Assembly (NCBI GenBank): GCA_905233775.1
Contig: CAJOEB010000004.1
Span: forward strand, 1-17,051
From: an uncultured Alphaproteobacteria bacterium
Lineage (GTDB): Bacteria; Pseudomonadota; Alphaproteobacteria; UBA3830
Length of the DNA: 17,051 nt
Reading direction: 5' to 3'
The position numbers were made by a program, and so were the translations under genes. Positions 8,730 through 15,961 of this stretch are shown piece after piece. The notes under the pieces were generated by a model, which was not told the origin of the DNA, searched no databases, and saw only the letters and a list, made by a program, of their open reading frames with translations. Position 1 is the first letter of the stretch. Each line of letters opens with the position of its first letter.

Positions 8730-8821
8730 TAGAGTTCTCACAAAAGCAGAAAATGGCATTTTTAAGTTTTTGATTTCTGGGAGCTAAAAAAAGGGCAAGA
8801 CGACTTTCGCAAGAGGGTCTA
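8730..8821 (+). mobile_element. Palindromic MITE-like element, copy A
   Basis: A 92-bp element flanked by TA on both sides. The left end TAGAGTTCTCACAAAAGC and the right end, read in reverse as TAGACCCTCTTGCGAAAG, are related inverted repeats. The left arm continues through GAAAATGGCATTTTTAA, which recurs almost unchanged in copies C (15579-15657) and D (15748-15836). A second, degenerate copy of the left terminus sits just before it at 8712-8731 (TAGAGCTTTCGCAAAA). It encodes nothing. It lies downstream of tlc in non-coding DNA. Confidence 0.75.
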
Positions 8822-9306
8822 TTGTAAATTTATATATTGTTTTTTACAAAACAAGTATCACAAAATATTATCGACAGTCTTAATACTGGTATTAATACAG
8901 TTTTAATTTAGTTTTTAGTTATATCGATAGAAGTTTTTTGCAGGATAGCCTAAGGAATTTTTTTCAGAGAGATATATATAAGAGAGATATAATATATATT
9001 TTTTTAGAAATAACAGAAGCAGATGTTTAGAATAGAAGAAAGATTAAAGAGTTTATTTTTAAGAGACCTATATAATTAATAGGCATATATAATATAAGTA
9101 GTATTAAGTAGTATACTGGAAGTAGTAAAAAAGAACTTGTGTAGATTTATTATATAAACACTCTACTTTATAATGTGCTGCTATAGTTGTTATTTTCTTA
9201 TTATAAATATATGTATTTTAGAACATAAGAACAATAACAAATATTGAAATCTGTTTTTATAGGATAATAAGATTAGTATTAGATTAATAATTAAAAGTGA
9301 TATTGA

Positions 9307-9397
9307 TAGATGTCTTGCAAAAGTAGTTTTTGGCTATTTATAGTTCCTGATAAACAGATTTTCAAAAATATCGTTTTCAACTTTTGCAAAGGATCTA
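9307..9397 (-). mobile_element. Palindromic MITE-like element, copy B (inverted)
   Basis: A 91-bp element with TA at each end, in the opposite orientation to copies A, C and D. On the minus strand it starts TAGATCCTTTGCAAAAGTTG, continues GAAAACGATATTTTTG and ends in CTTTTGCAAGACATCTA. Its internal part (CTGTTTATCAG and what follows, up to the end) closely matches copy D, including the identical AAGACATCT terminus. B and D therefore form a subgroup. No coding capacity. Confidence 0.75.
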
Positions 9398-9555
9398 ATA
9401 AACGTATATTAAAAGAAAAACATAAAAAATATTCGAACAACTAGAGCTTACTACAAGTAATAATATGGATAATAATATAAAAAACAATTTTGTTCAAAAA
9501 AATAGATAAAGTTAATAAGAAAAGAAAATAGAATAGTAAAAAAATATAATAACTA

Positions 9556-9585
9556 TAAGTAGCTATAAATTAAGTAGCTATAAAT
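9556..9585. repeat. Perfect tandem duplication of 15 bp
   Basis: TAAGTAGCTATAAAT is present twice head to tail (9556-9570, 9571-9585), 22 bp beyond the stop codon of the second glycosyltransferase gene. It looks like a recent slippage event. Confidence 0.85.
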
Positions 9586-9607
9586 AAAATAAATATAACA
9601 ATGTTTT

Positions 9608-10507
9608 TTAGTAACTTCTTCCCATCCTTTTTATTTCTGAGTCGTTTAATTTTTGTTCAACCATCTTTTTCATTGCGACATATCCTTTAACTTTTCCTGT
9701 GTTAATACCTCCTTGTTGGAAGACTATATCATCAATTGGATAGTCAGAAGTGTTTGTTAGATTGAGCAGTTTCCTGGCTCCTCTCTGATTTATTATATAA
9801 CCATGCATTCCGTAAACTAAATTAGTAGGTTGGATTTTTGCGACAAATGGATGGTTTTCGACATTGTCTATATCTCTGAAAATATCTCCCACGCAAACAA
9901 AGTATCCATATTTGTTATTTCTGCGCCCTACACCAAGAAAAGCAATATCCCAATCATTTGGAAGATCTGCAATGTATTCCCGTAAATTTGATTTAAAGTT
10001 TTTATCAAGAATGACGTCATCTTCAAAGATAATTACACTATCGTAGTTGTTTTTGATCATTTCTTTCCAAATCTCACGATGACTACATGCAACACCGACT
10101 TCTCCTAAAGAAAATCGCACTTTATTAACAATGACTTGCATTAATGGGCATCCACCTAATACGACATTATATTTTACTGGTTTGTTTTCCCAAGAATAAT
10201 TATGAAAGTTTTTCTTTTCTTCGGCATTTAGGAATTTACCTGTTTCTGTATTTTGAAAATCTAAGTTATATCCATCTATAGCTTTAAATCTTTCGCATTT
10301 GATATTTTGCTCATCAAGTTGATTTTTTACAAAAGAAAATCGTTCGGGTGTTCGATCTAAACTGATTACATATATTTTTGAAGCATACGGTTTTGAATTG
10401 TTGTTACAGCTTTCGATATTATTGTTATTATTATCGTTATTATTATATTGTGATGATGAACAAGCACATAATAATAAACAGATTAATAATAAAAATGTTT
10501 TTTTCAT
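9608..10507 (-). CDS. Exported (lipoprotein-like) glycosyltransferase family 25 protein, distal copy
   Basis: Family 25 enzymes transfer sugars, usually galactose, to lipooligosaccharide in bacteria and to collagen in animals. The 299-residue protein has the family's opening KIYVISLDRTPERFSFV at 44-60, FKAIDG at 74-79, VACSHREIWKEM at 139-150, the EDD metal/sugar-nucleotide motif at 162-164 (IIFEDDVI), and PIDDIVFQ near the C-terminus. It begins MKKTFLLLICLLLCAC, a short signal with a lipobox-like LCAC (Cys16), followed by an Asn-rich linker at 21-37 encoded by AAT/AAC triplets. A cytoplasmic lipooligosaccharide enzyme would not need an export signal. The start lies 4 nt after the stop of the upstream paralogue, with AGGA inside that gene's end, so both are probably co-transcribed. 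The acceptor is unknown; a host-facing or surface target is inference. Confidence 0.85.
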   Translation of the reverse strand: MKKTFLLLICLLLCACSSSQYNNNDNNNNNIESCNNNSKPYASKIYVISLDRTPERFSFVKNQLDEQNIKCERFKAIDGYNLDFQNTETGKFLNAEEKKNFHNYSWENKPVKYNVVLGGCPLMQVIVNKVRFSLGEVGVACSHREIWKEMIKNNYDSVIIFEDDVILDKNFKSNLREYIADLPNDWDIAFLGVGRRNNKYGYFVCVGDIFRDIDNVENHPFVAKIQPTNLVYGMHGYIINQRGARKLLNLTNTSDYPIDDIVFQQGGINTGKVKGYVAMKKMVEQKLNDSEIKRMGRSY

Positions 10508-10511
10508 TTTT

Positions 10512-11324
10512 TTATCGTCCTAATTTGGTAATTTCTGAATTAAAGTGATTTCCGGATACTAATTTAATTTTTGAAACATATAAATTTAAATTTTCTGCAT
10601 GATCTATTATCGCGGCATCGACAGGGACATATGCAATTTCGGTTAATTTTAATAATTTTTCAGCAGATTTTGAGTTTACGCAATATGCATGTAATCCCCA
10701 AATTCTTCTTGTGCTTTTCAAGCTTGCATAATACGGTGATGAAGTATTTGAAAAATTGCTCAACCAAAATCCAGCAGATACAAAATAAGTTTTTTCAGCA
10801 TATGGTTTGCACATACCTATATCAAGAAAGAAAATATCGAAGTCATCAGGAATGTTTTTCATGACTTCTAATAAGTTTTCTTTAAAATTATGGAAAAATT
10901 CAACATCATCTTCAAAAATTATCGCATTTTTGTAACCATGTTTAACAATATCTTGCCATACAGCTCTGTGACTTAAAAAGCATCCGCATTCACCGGGAGT
11001 TAAGTCTTGTTCTTTGTATGAATATACGAATTCCGCATTTTTATATTTTTCTGATGGATCAGCAATAATATAACTATGTCCTTTTTCCTTGTTAGAGATG
11101 GTTTTTCCTGTAGCTAAATCAGTTACTTTACATAATTTTCCATCTACAGCGTGAAAATGTGTGCATTGAAAACCGAATTTATCTAACTGATTTTTTACGA
11201 ATTTTAGTCTATGTGGTGTTCTGTCTAGGGAAATAATGTATATTTTTTCGGGGGTTTTTTCATGACAAGCCGATATATTCTGAATAGAGAAAAAACTAAA
11301 TAGTAGTACAAAAAAAATCTTCAT
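10512..11324 (-). CDS. Exported (lipoprotein-like) glycosyltransferase family 25 protein, proximal copy
   Basis: A 270-residue paralogue of the next gene downstream. Shared landmarks: KIYIISLDRTPHRLKFVKNQLD at 27-48 (nearly identical in both), FHAVDG at 57-62, GCFLSHRAVWQDI at 114-126, IIFEDDVEF at 135-143 with EDD at 138-140, and PVDAAIIDH near residue 234. The N-terminus MKIFFVLLFSFFSIQNISAC is a signal peptide ending in ISAC, a good lipobox with Cys20. The protein would thus leave the cytoplasm, perhaps anchored to a membrane. It is first in a two-gene unit; the ribosome site is weak (TTGAG, about 8 nt before ATG). Beyond the family fold, substrate and acceptor cannot be told from the sequence. 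Confidence 0.85.
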   Translation of the reverse strand: MKIFFVLLFSFFSIQNISACHEKTPEKIYIISLDRTPHRLKFVKNQLDKFGFQCTHFHAVDGKLCKVTDLATGKTISNKEKGHSYIIADPSEKYKNAEFVYSYKEQDLTPGECGCFLSHRAVWQDIVKHGYKNAIIFEDDVEFFHNFKENLLEVMKNIPDDFDIFFLDIGMCKPYAEKTYFVSAGFWLSNFSNTSSPYYASLKSTRRIWGLHAYCVNSKSAEKLLKLTEIAYVPVDAAIIDHAENLNLYVSKIKLVSGNHFNSEITKLGR

Positions 11325-11493
11325 TCATTACTCAATATTTACAACATTTAATTTATAATATTTATTGCATCTATATATTTATACATTATATTTATGCATT
11401 TTTATGTATTTACGCACTTATACACAGATTAATATATTCTTTCAATATTGTATTTTCGTTATTCAAATAAAGAGAGTTCATGTTAAAAAAGAC

Positions 11494-11523
11494 TTGTGTG
11501 TTTGATCTTTATAGTGATATTAT
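11494..11523 (+). promoter_or_regulatory. Promoter of the tRNA-Thr-thrS unit
   Basis: TTGTGT (11494-11499), an 18-nt spacer and TATTAT (11518-11523) are placed 17 nt before the first base of the tRNA. A start site would fall a few bases before the mature tRNA, as expected for a primary tRNA transcript. No other promoter is evident between the tRNA and thrS. Confidence 0.5.
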
Positions 11524-11539
11524 CGCCTAGATTTATCGT

Positions 11540-11614
<75 letters not shown>

Positions 11615-11675
11615 TGCGAATTTTCTTTATTCTTATCTTGGTTGTTATTTTGTTGTTACTCGAGGCGATGAAAAA

Positions 11676-13523
11676 ATGATTTCCGGTTTTGATTATATAA
11701 AGTCTAATGGATTAAAGAAGGTATTTGCGCTTATCGTAGATGGTGTGCCGACTGATTTAAGCGCAATATTTTCTGAGACAGCAAAGGTTGAAGCGATAAC
11801 AAAAGAGCATCCGTTGGCATTGGAGATTATGCGACATACAACAGCTCATATTATGGCACAAGCGATAAAGGAGCTGTATCCGAGTGCGAAAATTGCTATA
11901 GGTCCTGTAATTGAGAATGGTTTTTACTATGATATTTCCTGTGAACATCATTTTACTCCGGAAGATTTTCCCGGAATTGAGAAAAGAATGCGAGAAATTA
12001 TAAAGGCTGATTATAAAATTACACGAGAGATTGTTTCAAAAGAGGACGCAATTAAATTTTTTTCATCTAAGAATGAACCTTTTAAGGTTGAGCTTATACA
12101 GGATTTGGATGTTGGTGAAGTTAGTTTTTATCATCACGAAGATAAATTTACGGATTTATGCCGTGGTCCGCATTTACCAAAAACCGGTATGGCTTCTGTT
12201 CATTTCGATATCATGAAAGTTGCAGGAGCATATTGGCGCGGAGATTCGAATCGGGAGATGTTGCAACGTTTGTACGCGACGTCTTGGTTTACAAAAGAAG
12301 AGTTGGAAAATTATATCAATTTACTAGAGGAAGCAGAGAAACGCGATCACAGAAAGATCGGTAAGGAGATGGGGTTGTTTCATCTTCAGGAAGAAGCTGC
12401 CGGTTCGATTTTCTGGCATCCGCGCGGATGGACTTTATATAGGACTCTTCGCAATTATGTACGAAAGCGTATAAATGAAGATGGTTATGTTGAAGTTTGC
12501 ACACCTCAAATGGTCGATAGAGTTTTATGGGAACAATCAGGACATTGGGAAAAATTCCGCCAAAATATGTTTATATCAGAGTCGGAAGGAAAAATGCATG
12601 CAATAAAGCCAATGAATTGTCCATGTCATATACAAATTTTTAAGCAAGGAACGAAAAGCTATCGTGATTTACCTCTGCGTATGGCGGAATTCGGCTGTTG
12701 TCATCGTAATGAGCCATCGGGATCGCTGTATGGTACCATGCGTGTTCGTTCTTTTGTTCAGGATGATGCCCATATATTCTGTACACCTGAGCAAATAAAC
12801 TCCGAAACAAAAAGATTTTGCAAATTGCTGTCTCGAATTTATAAAGAATTGGGATTTGAATCATTTTCAGTTAAGTTTTCAGATCGTCCGGAAAAAAGAG
12901 TTGGTTCAGAAGCAATTTGGGATTTAGCAGAAGATTTATTGCAAAAGGCAGTTCGTGAAGTTGGCCTCGAATATACCATAAACAAAGGGGAGGGGGCTTT
13001 TTATGGTCCTAAACTGGAGTTTGTGTTGAAAGATAAACTAAATCGAGATTGGCAGTGTGGTACTTTCCAAGTCGATTTCAATCTTCCTGAACGTTTAGGT
13101 GCTTGGTATACAGGAGAAGACGGTGAAAAACATCATCCGATAATGCTTCACAGAGCAGTACTTGGATCTCTTGAGCGATTTATCGGTATTTTGCTTGAAC
13201 ATTATGCGGGAAAACTTCCTATGTGGCTTGCTCCGGTACAGATTGTTGTTGCAACAATTACCAATGATTACGATGCATATGCGCAAAAGTTTTTTGATGC
13301 TTTAGTTACAGCTGGTATCAGAGCAGAATTAGATTTGCGGGCTGAAAAAATTTCTTACAAAATCAGAAACCATTCGTTAGCGAAAATTCAACTAATGGCG
13401 ATTATCGGTGAGAATGAATCAACTAATGACACAATTACTTTGAGAAAAATGGATGGTTCGCAGCAATCTTTATCATTTTCTGCAGCTGTGGATTTTTTGA
13501 AAGAAATATGTAAAGAACCATAA
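11676..13523 (+). CDS. thrS: Threonyl-tRNA synthetase ThrRS with shortened TGS domain
   Basis: Charges tRNA-Thr and hydrolyses mischarged Ser-tRNA-Thr. The 615-residue protein contains the editing domain with HTTAH (His54, His58) and CRGPH (Cys162), catalytic zinc ligands Cys315 (MNCPCH), His366 (DDAHIF) and His492 (MLHRA), motif 2 CHRNEPSGSLYGTMRVR with Arg344, motif 3 around VLGSLERFIGI, and a C-terminal anticodon domain (WLAPVQIVV, DLRAEKISYKIR). The family's N-terminal TGS domain normally opens with about 19 further residues (a T-L-P-D-G strand). Here the protein begins at ISGFDYIKSNGLKK, mid-domain. The frame stays open upstream to the tRNA but has no start codon and no TGS-like sequence. 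GAGG lies ten bases before the ATG. Its own tRNA substrate lies immediately upstream. Confidence 0.97.
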   Translation: MISGFDYIKSNGLKKVFALIVDGVPTDLSAIFSETAKVEAITKEHPLALEIMRHTTAHIMAQAIKELYPSAKIAIGPVIENGFYYDISCEHHFTPEDFPGIEKRMREIIKADYKITREIVSKEDAIKFFSSKNEPFKVELIQDLDVGEVSFYHHEDKFTDLCRGPHLPKTGMASVHFDIMKVAGAYWRGDSNREMLQRLYATSWFTKEELENYINLLEEAEKRDHRKIGKEMGLFHLQEEAAGSIFWHPRGWTLYRTLRNYVRKRINEDGYVEVCTPQMVDRVLWEQSGHWEKFRQNMFISESEGKMHAIKPMNCPCHIQIFKQGTKSYRDLPLRMAEFGCCHRNEPSGSLYGTMRVRSFVQDDAHIFCTPEQINSETKRFCKLLSRIYKELGFESFSVKFSDRPEKRVGSEAIWDLAEDLLQKAVREVGLEYTINKGEGAFYGPKLEFVLKDKLNRDWQCGTFQVDFNLPERLGAWYTGEDGEKHHPIMLHRAVLGSLERFIGILLEHYAGKLPMWLAPVQIVVATITNDYDAYAQKFFDALVTAGIRAELDLRAEKISYKIRNHSLAKIQLMAIIGENESTNDTITLRKMDGSQQSLSFSAAVDFLKEICKEP

Positions 13524-13726
13524 AAATAATCATAGTAATATTGAATACTGTAGTAATAAAGTAGGAATAAAAATAACTGTCTTAAATATATATATCTTAA
13601 ATATATTGGTATATTATTACGATAGTAATAGTTGTTGCGACTATTATATGGAGTTAACATTTTTTGAATGTTTTTGCTCTTTAATGTTGTTTCGATAGTT
13701 GTTGTTATAAAGGTTGTGTCGTAGTT

Positions 13727-15448
13727 ATGTCTGTATTATCTGATGATAGTAGTAAGATCGATTTTTTTGATCTTTTTCCTTTTGCTGTTTTAAATCCGCA
13801 AATTGCGATGCTTTCGTATTTAAAAGTCGGCGAAAAAATGGCGCAGCAGCCAAAGAAAATGGAAGCAGCTCAGCAAGATTTATTAGATCGGCTTATTGAA
13901 TTGCAAAAGAATTTTGTGAAAGATGTGTGCAAAGATAAAAATGACGATGATGACTGTATAAATCTTGAGTACAACGAAAAAAATAAAAAATTTGAAGATA
14001 ATCCATTTGAAAACCATCCTGTAATGAAATTCACAAAGCAGTTTCATGATACTGTAGCGGATTGGTTGCTTACTACTCTTGATGATGTAGATAATGTTGA
14101 TGATAGGACGATGCACAGTGCACGTTTTTTCTTAAAACAATATATCGATATGATGTCTCCGAAGAATTTTCCGTTTCTTAATCCGGATTTCCTGCAAAAA
14201 ACTATGGATACTTACGGCGAAAATATTCGTGCTGGTATGGAAATGCTTGCAAACGATATAAAAAACGGAGCAATTACAACGAATGATCGTTCAAAATTCA
14301 AAATTGGCGAAAATATTGCGATTACTCCCGGTAAAGTGATATATCAAAATGACTTGATAGAGTTGATACAGTATACTCCGACGACAGAAAAAGTATATGC
14401 TAAGCCGTTTTTATTTGTTCCTCCGTGGATTAACAAGTTTTATATTTTGGATCTTACTCCGGAAATGTCGTTTGTAAAATGGTTGGTGGACAAAGGTTTT
14501 ACGGTATTCATGATATCATGGGTTAATCCTGATAAGCGACACAGAAACAAAGGATTTGGCAACTATATTACCGAAGGACTGATTGATTCCATAGATAAAA
14601 TACACGAGATTACCAAATCGAAATCTTTGCATGCTTTAGGTTATTGCGTTGGTGGTACGTTGATATCTGCTTTGCTGGCGTATCTCGCAAATCCTGCGTG
14701 CGTGCGTCGTCCTAAGGCACAAATAGAATCTGCGACACTGCTTACTACTCTGCTTGATTTTGATCAGGCGGGCGATATGGCCATATTTATGGCAGAAAAT
14801 TACCTTGATGCCATTAATGCGCAGTTAAAAGATCGTGGTTATTTGGACGGGCAGATAATGTTCAACACGTTTAGCGCTCTGAAGGCAAATGATATGATTT
14901 GGCGGTACTTTGTCGATAGCTATATGCTGGGAAAGAAACCGATAGCACATGAGATTTTGTTTTGGAATTCAGATCCTACTAATCTTACAGAAGCAATGCA
15001 GAAGTTTCTATCAAAAGATTTGTATAGAGATAATTTGTTGAAGACAGGAACGTTAAAAATTCTAGATGTTCCGCTTAATTTGAAGTTGATTAACACGCCA
15101 ATTTATATGATTTCTATGGAAAAAGATCATTTGGTACCTTGGAAGGCGACATTTGACGGCATGAAACTATTTAACAGCAATATTCGCTTTGTACTTGGCG
15201 GATCAGGACATGTCGCAGGCTCTATTAATCCACCTCAACGAAATAAATACTGCTACTGGGTAAACGAAGGAACAGTCGAGACGGCTGCAGAGTGGTTTGA
15301 AACAGCAACAAAAATCGCAGGATCCTGGTGGAATGATTGGTTGAAGTGGATTACTCCAATGATGGGAGAGATGGTTGCGCCAAGGCAAATCGCAAATTTT
15401 TTACGAGATGCTCCGGGGATATACGTGAATAACAGAATTGGGGAATAG
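13727..15448 (+). CDS. phaC: Class I poly(3-hydroxyalkanoate) synthase PhaC
   Basis: Polymerises (R)-3-hydroxyacyl-CoA into storage polyester granules. The 573-residue size suits a stand-alone class I enzyme. Visible: the helical N-terminal domain, GKVIYQNDLIELIQY at 202-216, then an alpha/beta-hydrolase core with PPWINKFYILDL (232-243), the lipase-box-like GYCVGG with catalytic Cys307, NDMIWRYFVDSYMLGK (388-403), Asp467 in EKDHLVPW and His495 in GGSGHVAG, completing the Cys-Asp-His triad. An acidic, low-complexity insert lies at about 66-92. It follows thrS by 203 bp of AT-rich spacer and has only a weak ribosome site. No phaA, phaB, phasin or depolymerase gene is nearby, so precursor supply must be encoded elsewhere. 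Confidence 0.95.
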   Translation: MSVLSDDSSKIDFFDLFPFAVLNPQIAMLSYLKVGEKMAQQPKKMEAAQQDLLDRLIELQKNFVKDVCKDKNDDDDCINLEYNEKNKKFEDNPFENHPVMKFTKQFHDTVADWLLTTLDDVDNVDDRTMHSARFFLKQYIDMMSPKNFPFLNPDFLQKTMDTYGENIRAGMEMLANDIKNGAITTNDRSKFKIGENIAITPGKVIYQNDLIELIQYTPTTEKVYAKPFLFVPPWINKFYILDLTPEMSFVKWLVDKGFTVFMISWVNPDKRHRNKGFGNYITEGLIDSIDKIHEITKSKSLHALGYCVGGTLISALLAYLANPACVRRPKAQIESATLLTTLLDFDQAGDMAIFMAENYLDAINAQLKDRGYLDGQIMFNTFSALKANDMIWRYFVDSYMLGKKPIAHEILFWNSDPTNLTEAMQKFLSKDLYRDNLLKTGTLKILDVPLNLKLINTPIYMISMEKDHLVPWKATFDGMKLFNSNIRFVLGGSGHVAGSINPPQRNKYCYWVNEGTVETAAEWFETATKIAGSWWNDWLKWITPMMGEMVAPRQIANFLRDAPGIYVNNRIGE

Positions 15449-15578
15449 AGATAAAGGAGAATAGGGATAAAAGCAAAAATAATAGATTTTTGCAAAAAGT
15501 TACAAGATTATCAGTTTGAACAGCCTTATTTTTGATACACTCCTATAAGAAAAGGCAGCAAATGAGTTTTCGGAGGAG

Positions 15579-15657
15579 TAGGAATCTTGCGAAAGTCGAA
15601 AATAGCATTTTTATCAGAGATAATAAATATTACCAAATTACTTTCGCAAGAGGTCTA
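15579..15657 (+). mobile_element. Palindromic MITE-like element, copy C (best-preserved ends)
   Basis: A 79-bp element bounded by TA. The 12-bp inverted termini TCTTGCGAAAGT (from 15584) and ACTTTCGCAAGA (to 15651) are perfect; the outer bases are TAGGAA on the left and GGTCTA on the right. The left arm continues CGAAAATAGCATTTTTA, as in copies A and D. It starts 131 bp after phaC ends and is non-coding. Because both arms pair, RNA read through it would fold into a long hairpin. Confidence 0.8.
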
Positions 15658-15747
15658 GTTTATTCTTGGTGCGCTATATTACAAACAGCATAGTTGGTTT
15701 AATTTTCCGTTGTTTGTAACATCATTCACCTGATCAAAATTAAATGA

Positions 15748-15836
15748 TAGAGTTCTACAAAAGTCGAAAATTTCATTTTTAAAGGTCTGATTATCAGGTC
15801 TACAAATATCAAAAAATCATTTTCGTAAGACATCTG
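15748..15836 (+). mobile_element. Palindromic MITE-like element, copy D
   Basis: An 89-bp element beginning TAGAGTTCTACAAAAGTCG and continuing GAAAATTTCATTTTTAA, with the right end ATTTTCGTAAGACATCT. The final TA of the other copies has decayed to TG here. Its centre carries the small palindrome CTGATTATCAG (15787-15797). From there to the right end it closely matches inverted copy B. It lies only 90 bp after copy C. Confidence 0.75.
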
Positions 15837-15907
15837 GTTATTTATTTCTGCAAAGTAAAACAGATTTCAAAAATTCTTTTATATAATATTCGTAAAAAAA
15901 TGTTTGT

Positions 15908-15946
15908 AAAAAAAAGAAGTGAGGCGAAGTATTAACAACTCCGCCT
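15908..15946 (-). terminator. Rho-independent terminator of the exported-protein gene
   Basis: On the minus strand, 15 nt after the stop codon at 15962, AGGCGGAGT pairs with ACTTCGCCT (9 bp, one G-U wobble, 7-nt loop; plus positions 15938-15946 and 15922-15930). After six bases it runs into a T-tract (15908-15915). The pairing is complete only on this strand (an A-C mismatch on the other), which supports its direction. Confidence 0.75.
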
Positions 15947-15961
15947 ATTTTATATCTTTTG

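Larger units (their letters stand above)
8346..9607. other. 1.26-kb gene-free region, very AT-rich, with repeats
   Basis: No open frame in either strand looks like a gene. The region holds two palindromic elements (8730-8821 and 9307-9397), a lone extra copy of their left end (8712-8731), a spaced direct repeat (8416-8451), a perfect tandem duplication (9556-9585) and purine-rich or AT-alternating low-complexity tracts such as 8970-9000. This pattern suggests decayed DNA between tlc and the glycosyltransferase pair. A small RNA cannot be excluded, but no promoter-terminator pair is evident. Confidence 0.7.
15449..15961. other. 0.5-kb gene-free region with two palindromic elements
   Basis: Between phaC and the exported protein gene there is no credible reading frame. 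It contains palindromic copies C and D, a TAGATTTTTGCAAAAAGTTAC stretch from 15483 that resembles one more degraded element end, a 9-bp inverted repeat (TTACAAACA 15679-15687 with TGTTTGTAA 15711-15719, 23-nt loop), and the terminator of the minus-strand gene on its right edge. No clear phaC terminator is seen. Confidence 0.7.

Noticed and set aside
8925..8955. TAGAAGTTTTTTGCAGGATAG, somewhat like an IS or element end
   Set aside because: No matching inverted partner was found nearby and only a loose match to the palindromic family.
8416..9397. Possible CRISPR array because of repeated short units
   Set aside because: Units are not regularly spaced, are mostly inverted rather than direct, and no cas gene is present.
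11340..11480. Many TATAAT-like words between the GT25 pair and the tRNA as promoters
   Set aside because: The spacer is nearly pure A/T, so such words are expected by chance; only the box pair next to the tRNA was kept.
13388..13660. 90-codon Tyr-rich minus-strand frame over the end of thrS
   Set aside because: Antisense to ThrRS and to AT-repeat spacer; low-complexity translation only.
15523..15557. Hairpin from GCCTT ... AAGGC after phaC as its terminator
   Set aside because: The stem needs a bulge and is not followed by a T-run on the plus strand.
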